A DNA stretch of 64,000 bases from Thiomargarita sp. Its GTDB lineage: Bacteria > Pseudomonadota > Gammaproteobacteria > Beggiatoales > Beggiatoaceae. This document shows positions 27,391 through 35,806 of the stretch, piece by piece (positions within the stretch are counted from its first letter, which is position 1; the number at the start of each line of letters is the position of its first letter). The stretch covers positions 248,001 through 312,000 of the forward strand of contig DYNP01000001.1 of NCBI GenBank assembly GCA_020721005.1, written 5' to 3'. The position numbers and the translations under genes were made by a program. Below the pieces are notes generated by a model. That model saw nothing but the letters and a program-made list of their open reading frames with translations, did no database searches and was not told where the DNA came from.

Positions 27391-27561
27391 AGTTTTATAG
27401 CGGTTAGGTGTAGGAAAATTACAGGGCTGAGTAACAGTCTCCTAAAATCAATGGTCCTGTTTTCAGGGATTTTTTGGAAAACAAACTGGTGGAATGACTT
27501 GACAAGTCAATGCCTAAGTTTGCATAATAGTCTATCAAATTATACTAAAGATGTCTTGATT

Positions 27562-27927
27562 ATGCAAACTATTACTGTTCAAGTGGATGAAGAGGTATTG
27601 CAACTTGTTGAATTATATGCTATTCAACACAGTACTACTGTGTCTAAATTGCTGCAACATTATTTGGAAGATTTAAGTCAAACGGTAGAGCCGTGGAGTG
27701 CAAGGGATGAAGTGAGTAGTCCAACACACTCGGTTGAGTCAGCAGTTGATACGGCAGCAACTTTCAGAATTTTAGAGACTGACCAGAGTTTTCAGTCCAA
27801 ACAGTCAAAAGAGTCTATGAATCAGTCTACAGAGATGCCCTTGTTTGAGCCGGAGTTGTCGGCAGATAAGGTCAGTGAAAAAATGGCTGAGTTGTTTAAC
27901 TTGATATTAAATAAGGATAAAAGTTGA
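27562..27927 (+). CDS. small ribbon-helix-helix-like protein
   Basis: A 121-residue protein with an N-terminal ribbon-helix-helix pattern: MQTITVQVDEEVLQLVELYA, then the helix HSTTVSKLLQHYLEDL, as in antitoxin-type DNA-binding proteins. The rest is polar, Ser/Thr/Glu-rich and probably disordered, and ends in a helix (VSEKMAELFNLILNKDKS). The ATG at 27562 is the first plausible start; a longer open frame upstream from 27253 is antisense to the TIR gene and not believable. The gene is divergent from the TIR operon, separated by 171 bases with no other feature seen, so it could control it, but no toxin gene is next to it. Confidence 0.62.
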   Translation: MQTITVQVDEEVLQLVELYAIQHSTTVSKLLQHYLEDLSQTVEPWSARDEVSSPTHSVESAVDTAATFRILETDQSFQSKQSKESMNQSTEMPLFEPELSADKVSEKMAELFNLILNKDKS

Positions 27928-27990
27928 GGATGGTTGGGGTTGAGATTAACTTTTGGACTGAGAAAATCTCCCTCTAAAAGGAGGTAGGAA

Positions 27991-29100
27991 ATGAATTGGA
28001 GAGTCAAGGTCATCTCCGCGATAGCGGGAATAACTTTTGTGGGCGTGATCCAGTATGAAGTGTGGTTTATGCTTCATAAACGCATTAATGGAGTTGAGCA
28101 GCAATTGCTGCCTTTGTCATCAAATTTAACCAATTTGACCACACAATTGCAACAATTGTCTTCTCAAACTGCCCAGTTGTCTGAACAGGTGACCCAGTTA
28201 CAGGGGGTTGTTTGGCCCAGTCAGGCTGTGAGCGTGGAAGAAGTGAATGCAATTTATGAGGAGTTGAGAGCAACGTTGTCGGTGTCCAATCAATTGCGAG
28301 TGGAGCAGGAAGAGTTTTTGGCAGAGCAGATTGCCAATGCTCATGATTATATTAATGAAATCAATCGCAATGTCAAGGAACAAGTGGCTGATGTATTGCA
28401 GGTTCATACGAATCGTTATCAGCAGGTTTACACGCAAACTCAAAGCACCCAGCAGTCTATTCAGACCTTGTTGGAGACTCTCAAACAGGCTCAATCAACC
28501 AAACATTGGGTGGCCGGTACGGTATTGTCTTTTGCGGGACCAGTGACCTTGGAGGTGCAGCAACAGTTGGAGACTGCGGGATGGTTGATTTGTGATGGAC
28601 GAGAGGTGGCTATTGAAAGTTATCCTGCCCTTTACCAAGTTATTCGGGAAATTTATGGAACTGGATCAACTGGAAATTTTAAGCTGCCTGATTTCAGAGG
28701 CGTGTTTTTACGTGGTTTGGATGCAGGTAAGCAATTGGATATTGAACGAATTTTGGGCAGTTATCAGGCAGACTCCTATCAGGCCCATATTCATGGGACT
28801 GAAATGGAAGAGGCTGGAGACCATACTCATCAGTCCTCTTTGGGACTGGCTGGCAAGCATGATCATCGGTTGGAAGCGAAGGGATATTGGTTTACGTCTA
28901 AGCAACGCAATGAGCGCCCGGCCATGACCAATGCAGTTGATGACAATCAGGATTATCGCACGACCCAAACAGGTGAGCACACTCATTCTGTTGAAATTGC
29001 CGCCGCTGGAAAACATCAGCATCTGTTGCACATGTCAGAAAGTGGAGGAGCAGAGACGCGTCCCAAAAATTATCCAGTCACTTATATCATCCGATTTTGA
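27991..29100 (+). CDS. membrane-anchored coiled-coil protein with phage tail-collar domain
   Basis: A 369-residue protein starting with one membrane helix (VISAIAGITFVGVIQYEVWFML, about 7-28), then a long coiled coil to about 170 (LPLSSNLTNLTTQLQQLSSQ and on), then a tail-collar-type domain: GWLICDGREV, SYPALYQVIREIYGTG, FKLPDFRGVFLRG. The C-terminal part carries four paired-histidine motifs (DHTHQ, KHDHR, EHTHS, KHQHL), as found in phage fibre tips where such pairs bind metal. A strong AAGGAGGT precedes the ATG. No phage genes lie near, so this is likely a host protein that has taken over a fibre-like tip for display outside the inner membrane. Confidence 0.85.
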   Translation: MNWRVKVISAIAGITFVGVIQYEVWFMLHKRINGVEQQLLPLSSNLTNLTTQLQQLSSQTAQLSEQVTQLQGVVWPSQAVSVEEVNAIYEELRATLSVSNQLRVEQEEFLAEQIANAHDYINEINRNVKEQVADVLQVHTNRYQQVYTQTQSTQQSIQTLLETLKQAQSTKHWVAGTVLSFAGPVTLEVQQQLETAGWLICDGREVAIESYPALYQVIREIYGTGSTGNFKLPDFRGVFLRGLDAGKQLDIERILGSYQADSYQAHIHGTEMEEAGDHTHQSSLGLAGKHDHRLEAKGYWFTSKQRNERPAMTNAVDDNQDYRTTQTGEHTHSVEIAAAGKHQHLLHMSESGGAETRPKNYPVTYIIRF

Positions 29101-29189
29101 CTATAAGTCTCAAAGAGACTGAAAATTCGGAATAGATACAATTATCGATTTTATCATTTCACTTTAATCACTTAAGAGAGGTAAACGCT

Positions 29190-29687
29190 ATGGGTTTATT
29201 TGACATGTTCAAGGGAGACAGCCAGGAAATGACGCCTCATTTGGCTTTCGCTATTTCATTGGTCTATATGATAAGTTCGGATGGAAATATTGCCAATGAA
29301 GAAGTGGGCCAATTGTTGGCTGTGTTGGGCGGAGAAGAAAAAGATGGGGTAATTGGAGTGGGTGCTAATAATCGTCAACTGCTTGATCGGGCAGTTAAAT
29401 ACACTCGCAATCATTCTCCCACCCAGTTTTTGGAAGAAGCTGCCCCAATTTTGACTGATGCTCAAAAAATTTGTATCTTGACCAATATGCTAGATTCCTC
29501 TTTGGCAGACGGTCAAGCCGCAGGTTCGGAACAAGCGCTTTTCAATCAGTTCCTGACCGCATTTGGTATTTCAGAGACCCGCTTCAAACCTTATTTTGAA
29601 GTGTTGGTCTTGAAAAGTGATCATTCTGTATTCACCAATGCCAATCATCCCAAAAATCAGGTGGAAAAAGTGCAACTGATTTTGTAA
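29190..29687 (+). CDS. TerB-like tellurite-resistance family protein
   Basis: A 165-residue soluble helical protein of the TerB/DjlA-N type. The paired acidic metal-binding motifs are present: SSDGNIANEE at about 30-39 and LADGQAAGSEQ at about 107-117. The start MGLFDMFKG is common for these proteins. TerB-like modules bind calcium-like ions and appear in stress and phage-response complexes. It is the first of four closely spaced plus-strand genes with rtcB, though there are 118 bases between its end and the rtcB start. Confidence 0.75.
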   Translation: MGLFDMFKGDSQEMTPHLAFAISLVYMISSDGNIANEEVGQLLAVLGGEEKDGVIGVGANNRQLLDRAVKYTRNHSPTQFLEEAAPILTDAQKICILTNMLDSSLADGQAAGSEQALFNQFLTAFGISETRFKPYFEVLVLKSDHSVFTNANHPKNQVEKVQLIL

Positions 29688-29805
29688 GATAGGGCATGCA
29701 ATTTATCCCTGGCAACGATTGCAGGTTGAGCATGATTCCCGATTCCTAAAATATTTGGAAGCAATTGCTCAGCCCAATCGTTGCTTGGGCTATGAAGGAC
29801 AAAAT

Positions 29806-31002
29806 ATGCCAGTTAAAATGTTGTTAGATAAGGGTAATGTTCCTATTAAAATTTACACAGAGGAAATTGAATCCAGTGCCCTTGACCAGTTAAAACAAAT
29901 TGCCCAATTGCCATTTATTCACAGCCATATCGCCGCCATGCCAGACGTTCATACTGGAATTGGAGCTACGGTGGGCTCTGTCATTCCCACCAAGGGAGCA
30001 ATTATTCCCTCGGCAGTGGGAGTGGATATTGGATGTGGCATGAATGCGTTACGTTTATCGCTGTCTGCTTCCCAATTGCCTGACAATTTGAAAGCCGTCC
30101 GCTTGGCAATTGAAGAAGTGGTCCCCGTGGGTTTTGATATGCACCGTGCTCCTCAGGCTCAACGGTCCACTGTGCAAAGTTTAAATCAGGGGTTGGAAAA
30201 GATTTTGGAAAAGCACCCTGCAATTGTCAAGATGATCAAACGCATATATGAAACTTGGACTCAGCAATTGGGAACTTTGGGAGGCGGGAATCATTTTATC
30301 GAAGTGTGTTTGGATGAGCAACAGGCCGTTTGGATCATGTTGCATTCTGGCAGCCGAGGAATAGGGAATGTGATGGGACGTTACTTTATTGACTTGGCAA
30401 AACAGGAGGCAGAGCAACAAGGAATCGTGTTACCCAATCGAGATTTGGCTTATTTTAGAGAGGGGGCTCAACATTTTGAAGATTATGTGGAGGCAGTGCA
30501 GTGGGCTCAAGATTATGCTTTGTCCAATCGTCGAGAAATGATGAGACTGATTTTGGCTGCTTTGCGCAAGGTATTCCCACATTTTGAAGTGACTAAAGAG
30601 GCCATCAATTGTCATCACAATTACGTGGCCATCGAGCAGCACTTTGGGGAACAGGTGTATTTAACGCGCAAAGGAGCTATCAGTGCTCGTGAAGGGGAAT
30701 TGGGAATTATTCCTGGCAGCATGGGAGCAAAATCCTATATTGTGCGAGGCAAAGGGAATGCAGAGTCCTTTTGTTCTTGCAGTCATGGGGCAGGTAGACG
30801 TATGAGCCGCACTCAGGCTAAAAAGCAATTTAATCAAGAAGATATGCTGCTACAGACTCAGGGAGTTGAGTGTCGCAAAGACAGTGGAGTTATCGATGAG
30901 ATTCCACAAGCCTACAAGGATATTGATGAGGTCATGGCCAATCAGGTGGATTTGGTGGAAGTGGTGCATACTTTAAAGCAAGTGATTTGTGTGAAGGGTT
31001 AA
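29806..31002 (+). CDS. rtcB: RNA-splicing ligase RtcB
   Basis: GTP- and manganese-dependent ligase that seals 2',3'-cyclic phosphate and 5'-OH RNA ends in tRNA splicing or RNA repair. The metal- and GTP-binding motifs are all present: MPDVHTGIGATVGSVIP, GVDIGCGMNALR, LGGGNHFIEV, LHSGSRGIGN, NCHHNYV and the guanylylated histidine in FCSCSHGAGRRMSR. The overall match to the E. coli protein is very close, including the ends (LRQVVCVKG there, LKQVICVKG here). The ATG at 29806 follows GAAGGAC at proper distance and gives 398 residues against 408 in E. coli; an upstream TTG at 29719 would add 29 unlikely residues. Neither rtcA nor rtcR is nearby. Confidence 0.96.
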   Translation: MPVKMLLDKGNVPIKIYTEEIESSALDQLKQIAQLPFIHSHIAAMPDVHTGIGATVGSVIPTKGAIIPSAVGVDIGCGMNALRLSLSASQLPDNLKAVRLAIEEVVPVGFDMHRAPQAQRSTVQSLNQGLEKILEKHPAIVKMIKRIYETWTQQLGTLGGGNHFIEVCLDEQQAVWIMLHSGSRGIGNVMGRYFIDLAKQEAEQQGIVLPNRDLAYFREGAQHFEDYVEAVQWAQDYALSNRREMMRLILAALRKVFPHFEVTKEAINCHHNYVAIEQHFGEQVYLTRKGAISAREGELGIIPGSMGAKSYIVRGKGNAESFCSCSHGAGRRMSRTQAKKQFNQEDMLLQTQGVECRKDSGVIDEIPQAYKDIDEVMANQVDLVEVVHTLKQVICVKG

Positions 31003-31057
31003 CTGGGAATTGACCCTGTCCTGGCTTTGATTCAAATCAGAATTTACAATTGTGTAA

Positions 31058-31087
31058 GGTGGGTAAAACGTTTTTGTGTTGCCCACC
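31058..31087. repeat. hairpin element GGTGGG ... CCCACC
   Basis: Imperfect inverted repeat between rtcB and the SRPBCC gene: GGTGGGtaaaac against gtgttGCCCACC around a T-rich loop. It resembles the GTGGGCAAC hairpin at 19698-19723 and is probably another member of the same dispersed intergenic family. It has no terminator-like T-run after it. Confidence 0.55.
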
Positions 31088-31144
31088 ATTTACCCTAATT
31101 TGCAGTGGAATCATTTTCTTTCAACCTTAACAATCAACATTATC

Positions 31145-31534
31145 ATGAAATCTTATACCCAAGCAATAACTATTCAAGTTTCCCCCAATAAATTGTACCA
31201 TTTTTTATCCAATCCAGCCAATTTACCGCAATGGGCAGTTTTTTGCCATGGCATTTCTTTGCAAGGTGCTGATTGGATTACTCAAACTGATTTTGGTCCC
31301 GCCAAAATTAGATTTGATACCCATGAAAATTTAGGTATTGTCGATTTTTACTTGTCAGTCACCCCGGGCCTTGAAATGCCTTCTTATTCTCGCATTTTAC
31401 CAAATGAGAATGGTGCAGAATATTTATTTACTCACTTGCAACCCACTGATATTTCTGATGAAGATTATGCCAAAATTGTGGCTACCATCGATCAGGAATT
31501 GCTCCAACTTAAACAACTCATGGAGCAGAATTGA
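31145..31534 (+). CDS. SRPBCC (START-like) family protein
   Basis: A 129-residue protein with the small START/polyketide-cyclase fold pattern: a first strand KSYTQAITIQVSPNKLYHFLSNPANLPQWA, in which a strand is followed by a helix and the usual LPQW turn, then alternating strands and a long C-terminal helix (DYAKIVATIDQELLQLKQLM). The family binds hydrophobic ligands, but the ligand is unknown. The ATG at 31145 is used because a longer frame from 31076 shows no family features. The methyltransferase gene starts one base after its stop codon, so they form a coupled pair. Confidence 0.7.
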   Translation: MKSYTQAITIQVSPNKLYHFLSNPANLPQWAVFCHGISLQGADWITQTDFGPAKIRFDTHENLGIVDFYLSVTPGLEMPSYSRILPNENGAEYLFTHLQPTDISDEDYAKIVATIDQELLQLKQLMEQN

Positions 31535-31535
31535 T

Positions 31536-32297
31536 ATGTCCACGGTGGATGCTCAATGGTATAAACGGATTTGGACTTTGGCGATGAAGGATGAGACTTG
31601 GGTTGAACAAACGGAAGCCGAAATTAGTTTTATTGCCAATGTTCTTCAATTGACTGGTCAGGAACGCATTTTGGATTTGGCTTGTGGCTTTGGGCGACAT
31701 GCTTTGGCTTTGGCGCAACGAGGACATTCCGTGGTGGGTGTGGATATTATGCCGATTTATGTGGAAGAAGGTCGGCGACTGGCGATGGAAAAACAGCAGT
31801 CGGTGGAATTTGTATGTGCCGATATTCGTGAGTTGTCATTTGCCGGGGAATTTGATGTGGTTCTCAATTTAGGTGACGGGGCTATCGGTTATTTGGAAAA
31901 TGATGCCGAGAATTTGAAAATTTTTGAGCGCATTGCCCAAGCCCTTAAGCCAGGGGGAAAACATTTGATGAGTGTGCCCAGTGCGGCTTATGCTCGGAAA
32001 CATTTTCCACGTCGGTTTTGGGATATGGGCAGTCATTCTATTTTATTGGCAGAGTTTGATTGGGATGAGAGTTCCCGGCGCAATTTGTACACGGGTTATA
32101 CTTTCAAATTTGGGGAAGTGCTTGCCAAACCGGCATCGGTAAATCCTATTTCTTCCACGCGTTTGTATACCATTGATGAATTGAAAGAAATTCTAAAAAT
32201 TCAGCATCTTGAAGTTCAGAAAGTTTATGGTGGATATGCCGATATTCCACCTTCGGAACATCAGTTTACCCAAGTGATTTATTCCCAAAAGCAATAG
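31536..32297 (+). CDS. class I SAM-dependent methyltransferase
   Basis: A 253-residue Rossmann-fold methyltransferase. Motif I is ILDLACGFGRHALALA, followed by the acidic end of strand 2 (VVGVDIMP), motif II VEFVCADIRELSF and motif IV FDVVLNLGDGAIGYL; a post-motif LKPGGKHLMSVPS is also typical. The substrate is not identifiable, since the C-terminal half is family-specific (SHSILLAEFDWDESSRRN). It follows the SRPBCC gene with one base between, and is the last of the plus-strand set that includes rtcB. RNA or small-molecule methylation are both possible. Confidence 0.88.
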   Translation: MSTVDAQWYKRIWTLAMKDETWVEQTEAEISFIANVLQLTGQERILDLACGFGRHALALAQRGHSVVGVDIMPIYVEEGRRLAMEKQQSVEFVCADIRELSFAGEFDVVLNLGDGAIGYLENDAENLKIFERIAQALKPGGKHLMSVPSAAYARKHFPRRFWDMGSHSILLAEFDWDESSRRNLYTGYTFKFGEVLAKPASVNPISSTRLYTIDELKEILKIQHLEVQKVYGGYADIPPSEHQFTQVIYSQKQ

Positions 32298-32346
32298 AGG
32301 TGGTCCGCTTCCCTTTGACAAAAAAGAGTTGAGGGGAATTGGAAAA

Positions 32347-33375
32347 TCAGGGAACGATTGAGTTTTGAAGTTTGCGGGTCAGTCCATAAATCAATCCGGT
32401 GTAAATCAGTGCCCAAGTGCCAAACAGCAAGGGTAGCTGGGAAGGGAACAGTGAGGTGATCACTACGGCAGAGAGGCTGCACAGGGCCATCAGAGTGTAT
32501 TCCCACAATACTGTTTTTTTATGTCCCCAACCACTTTGTACCAGACGTTGGTAGTAGTGAGATTTGTGTGCCAACCAAATTTTTTCTCTTCTGAACAGGC
32601 GATAGAATAGGGTTAAGGTGGCGTCGAGAATGAAAGGGGAGAAGATGAGCAGGGCAATTTCTAAGGGGAAAATGCCCAGTTGGTTGCCCCATAAACTGAG
32701 GGTGGCGGCTAGAAATCCCAAGGTTGAGGCGCCGGTGTCTCCCATGAAAATTTTTGCCGGGGGAAAGTTGAACAGTAAGAATCCAGTGGTGGCACTGGCA
32801 ATGATCAAGTTGATGAGTGTGTAGGTCAATTCGCCTGTCACACTGCCCAAGATGGCGAGGCTGCCAAATCCAAATAGGGCCATGCCGGCTGCAAATCCAT
32901 CCATACCGTCCATAAAATTGTAAAGGTTGATCATCCAAACGATAAACAGGAGGGTTAAGCTGAAGGACAGGGGTTGGGAATGATTTAATTCAATGGGTAG
33001 AAGGGAGAAATTTACCGTTAAATCCGTGTTATTAAGTAAAATGAAACTGGCGATGAAATGGGCAAGGAGCCGGTATCCAGCTGACAGTGTTCGCCAGTCG
33101 TCCAGAAAGGAGATGGCAGCAATCAAGGAGGCTGTGATATAGGTCCAGAGTAATATTTCTGGACAGGGAATTAGAATGTGGGTGAGGGAAAGGGTGATGA
33201 GACCACTGCCAAACAGTGCCAAGCCTCCGGTAACTGGGGTGGGGTGAGTGTGTAGGGAGCGTGCATTGGGATGGTCCACAATGCGCAAAAAATGGTGAAA
33301 TTTGGCCAGATAATAGGTTAGGACAGCAGCAATGCTCAGCGCCAAACTGGCAGTAATAATCAGTAAACTGGTCAT
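32347..33375 (-). CDS. WecA/WbpL-type polyprenyl-phosphate sugar-1-phosphate transferase
   Basis: Integral membrane enzyme of the glycosyltransferase-4 (MraY/WecA) family that starts a polysaccharide on the undecaprenyl phosphate carrier. It has 342 residues and around ten membrane helices. Motifs: the DD pair at 92-93 in FLDDWRTL, NFMDGMDG at 153-160, FMGDTGAS at 210-217 (catalytic Asp region), and the cytoplasmic HxSH loop LAHKSHYYQRL at about 269. The missing C-terminal extension makes it closer to WecA/WbpL than MraY. The epimerase/dehydratase gene next to it (16 bases away) is the usual partner in O-antigen or surface-glycan starter units, giving N-acetylfucosamine- or quinovosamine-type sugars in Pseudomonas; that precise sugar is inference. 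Confidence 0.92.
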   Translation of the reverse strand: MTSLLIITASLALSIAAVLTYYLAKFHHFLRIVDHPNARSLHTHPTPVTGGLALFGSGLITLSLTHILIPCPEILLWTYITASLIAAISFLDDWRTLSAGYRLLAHFIASFILLNNTDLTVNFSLLPIELNHSQPLSFSLTLLFIVWMINLYNFMDGMDGFAAGMALFGFGSLAILGSVTGELTYTLINLIIASATTGFLLFNFPPAKIFMGDTGASTLGFLAATLSLWGNQLGIFPLEIALLIFSPFILDATLTLFYRLFRREKIWLAHKSHYYQRLVQSGWGHKKTVLWEYTLMALCSLSAVVITSLFPSQLPLLFGTWALIYTGLIYGLTRKLQNSIVP

Positions 33376-33391
33376 ATCGGGTCAATTCATA

Positions 33392-34282
33392 TCAGGAAGG
33401 GAATAAGGTGAAGGATCGAGGATTGTATCCAAAATCTTGGGAGGCGGGACTGTGATCAAATTGCAGGTCTTGTTCCATGCGAGCCAGCATGCTGGGGGTG
33501 ATGGCAGAGAAGTAGGGTAGCCAACGCAAAGTCAGTAGTATTCCCGTGAGAATGGAGAGGGGAATGGGAAGGAAATGGGGTTTTTTGTCCAGGCGTTGAA
33601 AGATGGTGGTGACCATTTCTCGGTAAGTTAAAGTTTGCCCTCCGCTGAGTTGATAAATTTGTTGGTAAGTGGCTTCACAGTTGTAACTTTGTAAACAGGC
33701 CAGAGCCAGGTCTTGGGCATGGACAGGTTGTCGCAACCCTTGACCTTTTCCAACTAAGGGGAAGAAGCCAAAACGTTCGATAAATTGGCTGATGAGGGTG
33801 ATGTTGCGGTCTCGTCCCGCACCATAGATGAGAGTGGGTCGAAACAAGGTGTATTGACAGTGGCGAAGTTGACTGTATTGGATCAGTTTTTGTTCAGCTT
33901 GTGAGAGTTGTTGAGCCAGTTCCCGCTCTTTGGGATCTTGGGAATGTCGTTTGGTCAGGCAACTGGTGGAGCTGAAGGCGATAATCCGATTGAGACTGGC
34001 CGGTAGGTAAGGTAATAAGTTGGACAGTAAGGGTAAAGGGGCAAGGTGAAAGAGAATGCGGTGGGAAGTCAGTTCCGGCCAGGCAATGGAAGTGGGTTGG
34101 TTAAGGTCCACGGTTTGCCAAGTGAGACCTTCTGTATTGGGATGGGACTGGCGACTGAAGGCAGTAATGGCAAATTGTTGTGCTCGCAGCAATGGGAGCA
34201 GATACAGGCCAATTTGATTACTTGCTCCAGTGACCAGTATTTGAGTAGATGGAGAGTAAGCCTCAGCAGGTAATTGGGTCAT
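33392..34282 (-). CDS. NAD-dependent sugar epimerase/dehydratase (extended SDR)
   Basis: A 296-residue Rossmann-fold protein. The dinucleotide-binding loop is TGASNQIGLYLLPLL at about 18-32, matching TGAxGxxG with Gln/Asn replacing one glycine. The SSTSC segment (IAFSSTSCLTKRHS) holds the active-site serine and threonine, but the YxxxK pair is not obvious, since QKLIQYSQLRHCQYTLFRP gives KxxxxY spacing; this suggests a divergent or non-canonical member. RPTLIYGAGRDRN is the usual substrate-binding strand. It lies directly upstream of the WbpL/WecA-type transferase on the same strand and probably prepares its nucleotide sugar. Confidence 0.82.
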   Translation of the reverse strand: MTQLPAEAYSPSTQILVTGASNQIGLYLLPLLRAQQFAITAFSRQSHPNTEGLTWQTVDLNQPTSIAWPELTSHRILFHLAPLPLLSNLLPYLPASLNRIIAFSSTSCLTKRHSQDPKERELAQQLSQAEQKLIQYSQLRHCQYTLFRPTLIYGAGRDRNITLISQFIERFGFFPLVGKGQGLRQPVHAQDLALACLQSYNCEATYQQIYQLSGGQTLTYREMVTTIFQRLDKKPHFLPIPLSILTGILLTLRWLPYFSAITPSMLARMEQDLQFDHSPASQDFGYNPRSFTLFPS

Positions 34283-34356
34283 AGGGTAATTTAAGGTAAG
34301 GTGAATGAGGGTGATACACTTTTTAAGTGGAGTTTACAATCAATGGGGAATAGGGC

Positions 34357-35745
34357 ATGTCAGCGTTTTTAATTGCAGCCGCTCGTAAATCATCTGGGAA
34401 AACCACGGTCAGCCTGGGTCTCTGTGCCGCTTTAACTGCTATGGGCTTACGGGTGCAGCCTTTTAAAAAGGGACCGGATTATATTGATCCTCTGTGGTTA
34501 AGCCAAGCGGCAGGTCGCCCTTGTCACAATTTGGATTTTTACACGATGAGCCCAGATGAAATTGTGCGCAGCGTGGCCACTCATGCCCACGGAGTTGATG
34601 TAACAGTCATTGAAGGTAATAAGGGACTGTTTGATGGTTTGGATGTGCAAGGCACTCAGAGCAATGCGGCGCTTGCCCAGCTACTCAATTGTCCGGTGGT
34701 ATTGGTATTGGACACGCAAGGTATGACTCGCGGAATAGCCCCACTTATTTTGGGCTATCAAGCGTTTGAGCCCCATCTGTCCATCATTGGCGTGATTTTA
34801 AATCAGGTGGGTGGGAGTCGCCATGAAGGTAAATTGCGCGCTGCTATTGACTATTATACCAATTTACCGGTGTTAGGTGCCGTACAAAAAGATCGCCAAC
34901 TGTCGATCACTGAACGACATTTGGGGTTGATGCCCAGTAATGAACTGGCACAGGCTCAACTTAAAATTCAACACATTGCGGAAAAAATAGCTGCCCAAGT
35001 AGACCTGCCGCAACTTTTGAATATTCTGTCTCAATATCCTCCCCTGTCCTTACCTCCCCCTACCCCCCCTATCATTTCTAAAACACCTGATATAAAATTG
35101 GGCATTCTTCGAGACGCGGCTTTTGGCTTCTATTACCCAGGCGACCTGTGGGCGTTGGAAACTGCTGGAGCGGAATTGGTGTTCATTGACGCTTTGCAGG
35201 ATCAACAGTTACCAGAAATAGACGGACTGTTCATTGGAGGCGGTTTTCCAGAAACCCAAGCGGCTGCGCTGATGGCCAATCAGTCCCTGCGTTATGCAAT
35301 TCGACACCGCATTGAGCAAGGTTTGCCCGTATATGCAGAATGTGGTGGGCTCATGTACCTGTCTCAAAAATTAGTTTGGCAAGCCTCCAGTTGGGAAATG
35401 GTGGGTGCCTTGCCTTGCACTGCGATCATGGAAGATCATCCCCAAGGGCGAGGTTATGTGCACCTGCGAGAAACTGGGCAAGGATTATGGCCCCTGCCCA
35501 GTGAGAATGGTACAGCCGCTGAATTTCGAGCCCATGAATTTCATTACTCGAGAATTATTGATTTGCCAACTGACAGCGTATTTGCCTACCAAGTGTTGCG
35601 GGGTACTGGAATCACGGGTGAACAAGACGGTCTCGTATACAAACGGGTGCTGGCCAGTTACACTCATTTAAGAAGCGTGCAAAGTAATCCCTGGCCCCAA
35701 CGTTTTCTGGAATTCATTCGTCGTTGCAAACTCAATTCATTGTAG
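34357..35745 (+). CDS. dsrN: cobyrinate a,c-diamide synthase family amidotransferase, probable DsrN
   Basis: ATP-dependent glutamine amidotransferase of 462 residues. The N-terminal P-loop domain starts AAARKSSGKTTVSLGL (Walker A near 10-17) with KKGPDYIDP (substrate tetrapyrrole region). The C-terminal class I-like glutaminase domain carries the nucleophile C329 in AECGGLMYLS and His393 in RAHEFHYS. The same family covers CbiA/CobB (cobalamin synthesis) and DsrN, which amidates sirohaem for dissimilatory sulfite reductase. I prefer DsrN because the next gene encodes a DsrR-like protein, the known neighbour of dsrN in purple sulfur bacteria. No other cobalamin genes are nearby. The CobB reading cannot be excluded by sequence alone. 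Confidence 0.85.
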   Translation: MSAFLIAAARKSSGKTTVSLGLCAALTAMGLRVQPFKKGPDYIDPLWLSQAAGRPCHNLDFYTMSPDEIVRSVATHAHGVDVTVIEGNKGLFDGLDVQGTQSNAALAQLLNCPVVLVLDTQGMTRGIAPLILGYQAFEPHLSIIGVILNQVGGSRHEGKLRAAIDYYTNLPVLGAVQKDRQLSITERHLGLMPSNELAQAQLKIQHIAEKIAAQVDLPQLLNILSQYPPLSLPPPTPPIISKTPDIKLGILRDAAFGFYYPGDLWALETAGAELVFIDALQDQQLPEIDGLFIGGGFPETQAAALMANQSLRYAIRHRIEQGLPVYAECGGLMYLSQKLVWQASSWEMVGALPCTAIMEDHPQGRGYVHLRETGQGLWPLPSENGTAAEFRAHEFHYSRIIDLPTDSVFAYQVLRGTGITGEQDGLVYKRVLASYTHLRSVQSNPWPQRFLEFIRRCKLNSL

Positions 35746-35806
35746 GGACCACCACTCCTAAATAAATTTCCTTTCAGAATACCCATCTGATTTTTAGAGG
35801 ACACTC

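Noticed and set aside
27253-27561. N-terminal extension of the RHH gene
   Set aside because: Runs antisense to the TIR gene; the ATG at 27562 starts the conserved fold.
29101-29130. Terminator after the collar-protein gene
   Set aside because: A six-base AGTCTC/GAGACT stem is present but no T-run follows, so I do not call it.
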